In this document: positions 58,580 to 64,000 of the stretch, piece by piece
Numbering within the stretch: position 1 is the first letter of the stretch
How the letters are laid out: each line of letters begins with the position of its first letter
Origin: Bdellovibrionales bacterium CG12_big_fil_rev_8_21_14_0_65_38_15
Lineage (GTDB): Bacteria > Bdellovibrionota > Bacteriovoracia > Bacteriovoracales > Bacteriovoracaceae
DNA length: 64,000 bases
Assembly (NCBI GenBank): GCA_002787775.1
Contig: PCUW01000034.1
Location: 62,001-126,000 of the forward strand
Direction: 5' to 3'
Notes under the pieces: model-generated
Seen by the model: only the letters and a program-made list of their open reading frames with translations
Told to the model about the DNA's origin: nothing
The model's database searches: none
Program-made: the position numbers and the translations under genes

Positions 58580-59362
58580 TTAATGCGCGGCTTGAACAAC
58601 CTGTTCATCAAAATAATTGGCCGACATGCCCGCATCAACAACTAAACCAGTTGCATTAAAGCCACTAGATTTTGGTGACATTAAAAAGGCAATGGACGAT
58701 CCGACTTCGTCAGTCTTTAGAGCTTGCTTTCTAAGTGTCAGCTTTTCAGCAAAAAGATAGTTTTCAATATAACCAGGAATCCCAGCAGAAGCTGATGTTT
58801 TAAGCGGCCCAGAGCAAATACCATTGACTCGTATATTTTTAGCACTTAGTGACTTGGCTAAAAAAGCCACGGTTGAATCAAGTGCGGCCTTGATTGGTCC
58901 CATATAACCGTAATTGGTCGCTCTTGTATTCGAAATAGAAACAGTAACGATCGATGAGTTTTCTTCGAAGCAATCGATAAGAGCATTACTCATTTCAATC
59001 AGTGAGAAACATGAAATACGTGTTGCTTGAGCAAAGTCATTCCAGTTCGTTTCATGAAAAGCTTTAGGCTCAGAGTAATTAGCAAAAGCCATTGAATGTA
59101 AAAAACCTGCGATTTTTACGTTTTCGTTCTTTAAGTTTTGTCCAAGCGCTGTAATAGTTTCGCTTTTTTCAACATTGACGACGATGACTTTAGAGTCTGG
59201 AAATAATGTTGAAACTTTTTGTGCGTGATCTGAACTTTGAACCGTTAGGATGAGTTTGGCACCGTTGTCTTGCAATATTTTAGCAGCGCTATAGGCAACG
59301 CTCTTTTTATTGGCGACGCCTGAAATAACAAATGTCTTATCGCTTACTGCTAAAAAATCCAT
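58580..59362 (-). CDS. fabI: FabI-like enoyl-ACP reductase / SDR
   Basis: Start re-set to ATG 59362; FVISGVANKKSVAYSAAKIL; NYGYMGPIKAAL (Tyr-x6-Lys); IRVNGICSGPLKTSASAGI. Confidence 0.85.
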   Translation of the reverse strand: MDFLAVSDKTFVISGVANKKSVAYSAAKILQDNGAKLILTVQSSDHAQKVSTLFPDSKVIVVNVEKSETITALGQNLKNENVKIAGFLHSMAFANYSEPKAFHETNWNDFAQATRISCFSLIEMSNALIDCFEENSSIVTVSISNTRATNYGYMGPIKAALDSTVAFLAKSLSAKNIRVNGICSGPLKTSASAGIPGYIENYLFAEKLTLRKQALKTDEVGSSIAFLMSPKSSGFNATGLVVDAGMSANYFDEQVVQAAH

Positions 59363-59370
59363 TTCAACCT

Positions 59371-59775
59371 CTAAATTGAAGCACAAGTAAAATCAAGCGC
59401 CACAACAACTTTGCCGTTAACACGGGTTTTACCTTTCATCATATAGGCATTGCCAATAACCTCGACAAGCTCAACTTCCATCGCAAGTTCATCACCTGGT
59501 TTAACTAAACCGCGAAACTTCACATTATCAACTCTTGAAACAACTCCAAGTCCGCCTTCACTGCCCTGGCCGGCCATTAAACAAGCTCCAGATTGAAAAA
59601 GCGCTTCTTGAAGAAGTACTCCCGGCATCACTGGGTTGCCAGGAAAGTGACCTTTAAAAAAATCTTCCGTACCTTTGACTTCAAAGCTAGTCAGAATTTT
59701 TTTATCAAGTCTTTCGATAATTTTATCTACAAATAAAAAAGGCTCTCTTTGTGGAATTAAACTTTTAACATCCAT
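59371..59775 (-). CDS. fabZ: 3-hydroxyacyl-ACP dehydratase FabZ-like
   Basis: FFKGHFPGNPVMPGVLLQEALFQSG; catalytic His and Glu positions present. Confidence 0.93.
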   Translation of the reverse strand: MDVKSLIPQREPFLFVDKIIERLDKKILTSFEVKGTEDFFKGHFPGNPVMPGVLLQEALFQSGACLMAGQGSEGGLGVVSRVDNVKFRGLVKPGDELAMEVELVEVIGNAYMMKGKTRVNGKVVVALDFTCASI

Positions 59776-60518
59776 TAAAGGCCACCCGTAATCTCAAGCG
59801 AGGCGCCAGTGATATAAGACGCGTCTTTAGAGGCAAGAAATAAAACAGCAGAAGCCACTTCTTCAATCTTACCAAAACGCTTTAGAGGAACCTGTTTTTT
59901 GTATTCTTTGACTTGTTCTTCAGGAAGATCTGCAATCAATTCAGTTTCGATAAATCCTGGAAGGATATTGTTAACAGTAATCCCACGTTTACCAAGCTCT
60001 TTTGAGAGAACTTTTGAGATGGCTTCTTGACCAGCTTTAGAAGCTGCATAGTTGGCTTGACCAGGTAAGCCTAATCTTCCACCAATGGAAGACATATTAA
60101 TAATTCTGCCATAGCGATTCTTCATCATTAGTGGCACTGCATATTTAGACATAAGAAATGTTCCACCCAAATTGGTATCTAGAACATTTTGCCATTCATC
60201 ATCTGGCATCATGGCAAGCATATTATCTTTTCTAATTCCTGAGTTATTAATGAGGACATCGAGTCTGTTGGCTTCAGTTTCAAGCTTAGCAAAAAATGAT
60301 TGAATCCCAACTGAATTGGTTACATCAAATTTAGCCAGTCTTAATTGCTCACCATAAGCAGCTTGTGATTCTTTAAACGCATTGGCGGCTTCATCGTTTC
60401 TAGCGTAAGTGGCATAAACAGTGGCGCCTGCTTTTAAAAAAGCTTCAGTTAAACCTCTGCCGATACCGCGAGTACCACCAGTAATAACCACAACCTGATC
60501 TTTATAATCAAAACTCAT
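59775..60518 (-). CDS. fabG: 3-oxoacyl-ACP reductase FabG-like
   Basis: VVITGGTRGIGRGL; LINNSGIRKDNML; NYAASKAGQEAISK; ITVNNILPGFIETEL. Confidence 0.93.
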   Translation of the reverse strand: MSFDYKDQVVVITGGTRGIGRGLTEAFLKAGATVYATYARNDEAANAFKESQAAYGEQLRLAKFDVTNSVGIQSFFAKLETEANRLDVLINNSGIRKDNMLAMMPDDEWQNVLDTNLGGTFLMSKYAVPLMMKNRYGRIINMSSIGGRLGLPGQANYAASKAGQEAISKVLSKELGKRGITVNNILPGFIETELIADLPEEQVKEYKKQVPLKRFGKIEEVASAVLFLASKDASYITGASLEITGGL

Positions 60519-61960
60519 AATGAACCTTCTATTGATGGTGAAGTAACTGTATCGAGATAATTATCGACCTCGTGAGATTGAATCACACCGTAATTCGCGG
60601 CGCCGAGCCAGCCTGACATAATAATACCAACCGAACCGGCATGAAAAAGACCTTTGATTTGTTGATGCATCCCCATAGATATTTCTAGGCCTTCAAACTT
60701 CGTTCCAAAGCTTGAACCTTTTTGGTGATGAGTATACTTCTCGACTGTAAGCGGTGTTGAGCAATCGATAAAATCAATCTTTTCACGCACACCTGGAACC
60801 ACTTTTTCAAGCGTCGATAAAGCTCGCTCAATCACGAACTCTTTTTGTTTTTTATATTCGTCTTCTGATAAATTTTTCCAATCTTCGTAACGAGCGTTTG
60901 ATGAAGACACAACCGCGTAGCGATCATCAAGATGAGGTCTGATTTCTGGATAATAGACTGAGAAAGTTTGACTTCCAATTTTAGGAGATAAAATTAAGTC
61001 TGTATTAAAGTCACTATCATCTGAGTAAAAAATCAACTCTCCAATATCTGGCAGCGATTCACCTTTTTTAATACCCATAAAAACTTGGCACGAAGATGTG
61101 TTCAGTCTGACCTGTTTCGTTTTTTCTACAAACTCAGAAGTAAAATGTTCTTCCCCGACCATCTTTTGAACTGTTGTTCTAATATTGGCATTGGATAAAA
61201 CACTATTGGCCGCAATGAAATGTCCTTTAACTTCAACACCTTTAGCTTGGCCGTCTTCGATAACAATCTTATCGACTTTTGCATGCATTTGAATATCGAC
61301 ACCATTTTTTAGAAGCTCTTCTTTCATCATTGAAATAAGAACATCAGTGCCACCACGAAAGATATAAACACCTTTACTCATAAAATTAGAAAAGACGATA
61401 CCGTAAGTAATGGCCGGATCTTCAAGAGTTGACCCGTTAGCGTAAACGATGGGTTCTAATAAAAAGCGTACAACATCGTTACGATCAGGAAACCATTTTT
61501 GAAATAACTCACCGTTATTCATTTGGTTATTGTCATAAAAATTCATCGCCGCGAGTTCTTCAAAAAAACCATCGACCTTAGACTTTTCAATTTCAAATTT
61601 TTCAACCAGCACACTGGTAAAATGTTCTTTGGTAAAATCCGTCTCTACTTCAAATTGTGGATTAACGTAGCGAACTTTTTCGACTTGAACGATTTTACTG
61701 GCAATTTCTTTGCCCCAGTATTTTCGACAAGTCTTAATCATACCAACTGGAAAACCGTGCAAAGACACATCAAAAATATGATCCCCTTGCGCTCTTTTAA
61801 ACCACGTCGCAAAACCACCTAGCTTATTATGTGATTCTAGAAGAAGAACCTTGCGACCATTCATGGCGAGTTTATTCGCGGCCGTCATGCCAGCTAAACC
61901 AGAGCCTACGACGATGACATCGTATGACCCTTCAATCTTGTCTTTTGACTTAAAAAGCAT
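60515..61960 (-). CDS. CrtI/CrtISO-like FAD-dependent oxidoreductase (second copy)
   Basis: YDVIVVGSGLAGMTAANKLAMNGRKVLLLESHNKLGGFATWF; VLSNANIRTTVQKM; 4-bp overlap with fabG. Confidence 0.88.
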   Translation of the reverse strand: MLFKSKDKIEGSYDVIVVGSGLAGMTAANKLAMNGRKVLLLESHNKLGGFATWFKRAQGDHIFDVSLHGFPVGMIKTCRKYWGKEIASKIVQVEKVRYVNPQFEVETDFTKEHFTSVLVEKFEIEKSKVDGFFEELAAMNFYDNNQMNNGELFQKWFPDRNDVVRFLLEPIVYANGSTLEDPAITYGIVFSNFMSKGVYIFRGGTDVLISMMKEELLKNGVDIQMHAKVDKIVIEDGQAKGVEVKGHFIAANSVLSNANIRTTVQKMVGEEHFTSEFVEKTKQVRLNTSSCQVFMGIKKGESLPDIGELIFYSDDSDFNTDLILSPKIGSQTFSVYYPEIRPHLDDRYAVVSSSNARYEDWKNLSEDEYKKQKEFVIERALSTLEKVVPGVREKIDFIDCSTPLTVEKYTHHQKGSSFGTKFEGLEISMGMHQQIKGLFHAGSVGIIMSGWLGAANYGVIQSHEVDNYLDTVTSPSIEGSL

Positions 61961-62021
61961 GGAGTTTCCCCTAGTAAAACGGGGCTCATCCTAACGTGAA
62001 AGACGCGCCTCGCCTATACGC

Positions 62022-63251
62022 TTAGCGGCCAGCTGGTGGGGTTGTTGTGGACAAAACGTAGATGCCTTGTCCTAAGAATCTCTCGCCGTCTTTGCTTAAG
62101 ATTCCAGCGTGAAAAGCGAGCAGTCCAGAGTCATTGAGAGATAATCCACCAATAAACCCTTGATTATCAGCTAGATCGTAAATCTTAGCCGTTTCAACAT
62201 CTGAAGGTACAAGATCGCCTTGTTTTACAACGGCATTAAATCCATCCCATGTCCCAGTGAAAATAGCGCTTTTACCTGATTTTAAACGACCTCTAAAAGC
62301 TACGAGGCCTTTAGAATTTACGACTGGAGCAAAGGCTTCAAGCGCTTCAAGATCACCCTGACCTTCAATCGCTACCGCTTTTACTTTTCCTTCACCGAAT
62401 AAAAAGATGGCTTTTTTGTCACCTGAAATTGTTGCAGTAAAAACAACATGCTTCGCATCTGAAATACCAACAGAGTTACTAAAGCCTAAGAATAATGAAT
62501 TTGGATCGGCATGAATATCAACAGCGATAACTTCAAATGATCCATCTGGTTTCCATAGACGAATAGTATCAGGTTGACTCTCATCAGTTTGATCGCGCTC
62601 ACCACGACGAACCTTGGCAGCAACAAAACCTGAGTTATTCAAGACAGGGCGAAATAAATAAGAAAGAGTTGTGCCGTTTGGCTCTTTAACTGCTTCACGA
62701 GCAATTGTTCTTGCTTGAGAACCATTAACATAACGAAAAGAACGATCACCATTAGCATCAACAACTCGAGTGACGACTGTGCCTATATCGTTAATTGATG
62801 AGAATGAGAATGCTTGGTTTTGCTCTGGGCGAATAACCATTGTTGTAGCGCGAGTGTTTGAATCAAATTTAAAAACACCGTCTGTTACACCAAAATCAAA
62901 TTGGCTAAAAACCAAATCACCATTGTTGTTAAGAGAAGGATCAGAAATTAAACGGCCTTCAACAGTTGAGCGATAAACAATACGACCTTGAGTTCCTGAG
63001 GCAGAAAACCAAACACCTGAAGTTGCTTCACCACCGATAACATCGATATCAAACGCAACATCACCACGATTGTTAATTTTAACATCAGCAATGCCAAGTA
63101 CTGAGCCTGCTGGTAGACCAAATCCGTCGTTACTATTTGCTCTTGCAACTAGAGTTGCATTTACAAGTTGAACGTCACTTGGAGGTAGGTCTTGGGCAAA
63201 AATGCCGAGTGAAAAGACACATAAAAATAAATAGCATACGAACTTAAACAT
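62022..63251 (-). CDS. Secreted protein with NxxGxxxF-type tandem repeats
   Basis: Start re-set to MFKFVCYLFLCVFSLGIFAQ; repeated N(N)xGD/xVxF segments (LNNNGDLVFSQ, INDIGTVVTRV, LNNSGFVAAKV, VNSKGLVAFRG, LNDSGLLAFHA). Confidence 0.7.
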   Translation of the reverse strand: MFKFVCYLFLCVFSLGIFAQDLPPSDVQLVNATLVARANSNDGFGLPAGSVLGIADVKINNRGDVAFDIDVIGGEATSGVWFSASGTQGRIVYRSTVEGRLISDPSLNNNGDLVFSQFDFGVTDGVFKFDSNTRATTMVIRPEQNQAFSFSSINDIGTVVTRVVDANGDRSFRYVNGSQARTIAREAVKEPNGTTLSYLFRPVLNNSGFVAAKVRRGERDQTDESQPDTIRLWKPDGSFEVIAVDIHADPNSLFLGFSNSVGISDAKHVVFTATISGDKKAIFLFGEGKVKAVAIEGQGDLEALEAFAPVVNSKGLVAFRGRLKSGKSAIFTGTWDGFNAVVKQGDLVPSDVETAKIYDLADNQGFIGGLSLNDSGLLAFHAGILSKDGERFLGQGIYVLSTTTPPAGR

Positions 63252-63326
63252 TATTGGTTCCCCTCTCAATGATGCAGCTAAAAGATAACAAAGTGGGATG
63301 GCATGCGGCAAGGGTAACGCAGACGG

Positions 63327-64000
63327 CTATTCGGTTAAACTTTTGTTAGTTTTTAAGATAGACATGGCTACTTTAACGCCATCGGCTGCAGCGCTAGTAA
63401 TACCACCGGCATAGCCAGCACCTTCGCCGCACGGATAAAGTCCACTATGACTCACTGAAACAAGAGATTCTTTGTCGCGAAGCACAGTAACAGGAGCAGA
63501 AGTTCTAGTCTCTGGTGCGATTAAGAGAGCTTTTTCACTGACAAATCCGTTCATCGAACGATCAAAATGTTTCAGTGCTTTTTTCAAATGATTAATAATA
63601 AATTCCGGCAAGATGGTTTTAAGATCGGCGCGATAAATTCCTGATGGAGTTGAAGTTTTAGGAAGTGCTCTAGCTTCTCCTCCCATAAACTCAGCTAAGG
63701 TTTGCGCCGGAAGCTCTCTTCCTGTCGCATGTTCAAGTGACGACTGGTACGCCTTTTTTTCAATCTCTCTTTGAAACGTCATTCCACCTAAAACATCTTC
63801 AGTAGAAAAGTCTTGGTCACGTTTTACTGAAACAACCAGTGCGGCATTAGACCATCTCGAATTTCTAGCATAGTTCGACATACCGTTAACGACGATGCCA
63901 TCTGCCTCTGTGCCAGAACTTAAAACGTAACCACCCGGGCACATACAAAAACTATACGTTCCTTTTTTACTGGATGGATCTTCCCAGCTAAGACGATATC
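63327..64000 (-). CDS. FAD-dependent dehydrogenase (COG2509-like), partial at window end
   Basis: Frame stays open upstream of the listed Met to the window edge (SWEDPSSKKGTYSFCMCPGGYVLSSGTEADGIVVNGMSNYARNS); C-term GEGAGYAGGITSAAADGVKVA. Confidence 0.85.
   Translation of the reverse strand, partial: YRLSWEDPSSKKGTYSFCMCPGGYVLSSGTEADGIVVNGMSNYARNSRWSNAALVVSVKRDQDFSTEDVLGGMTFQREIEKKAYQSSLEHATGRELPAQTLAEFMGGEARALPKTSTPSGIYRADLKTILPEFIINHLKKALKHFDRSMNGFVSEKALLIAPETRTSAPVTVLRDKESLVSVSHSGLYPCGEGAGYAGGITSAAADGVKVAMSILKTNKSLTE

Noticed and set aside
1-64000. CRISPR arrays, rRNA, tRNA, transposases, prophage genes
   Set aside because: No regularly spaced repeats, no recognisable RNA gene and no integrase/transposase/phage structural motifs seen while reading the window; not verified by a dedicated scanner.

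Overview
The window is about 64 kb of compact, low-GC, protein-coding chromosome. By gene content it resembles a Bdellovibrio/Bacteriovorax-like bacterium, but that is inference. I saw no rRNA, tRNA, CRISPR array or transposase. Recognisable blocks: a PrkA / YeaH-YhbH / SpoVR operon divergent from a PP2C phosphatase; an M23 peptidase followed by secA; trxB; a run of secreted orphan proteins, including a clan-CD-like Cys/His protein and an HExxHxxGxxH metalloprotease; a mevalonate-pathway operon (fni, mvaA, GYDIA-type GHMP kinase, mvaD, mevalonate kinase); two U32 peptidase-like genes; mdh; exonuclease III; guanine deaminase; and NfeD/stomatin. The most interesting region is 47.2-62.0 kb. It is a two-armed lipid/olefin locus. 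The + arm carries a GbsR/MarR regulator, a KAS II-like ketosynthase, an ACP, a CrtI-like FAD oxidoreductase, OleA, OleB, OleC, an EEP-family gene and OleD. The - arm carries a second CrtI-like oxidoreductase, FabG, FabZ and a FabI-like reductase. Together they look like a dedicated fatty-acyl elongation/desaturation module feeding beta-lactone (OleABCD) head-to-head hydrocarbon synthesis. Other signals: a 32-bp inverted repeat in front of the regulator, sigma-54-like -24/-12 elements, recurrent CCAAGGA-type hairpins resembling CsrA sites, and overlapping 3' ends in 9 of 10 convergent gene pairs. All calls come from reading the sequence; no database searches were run.
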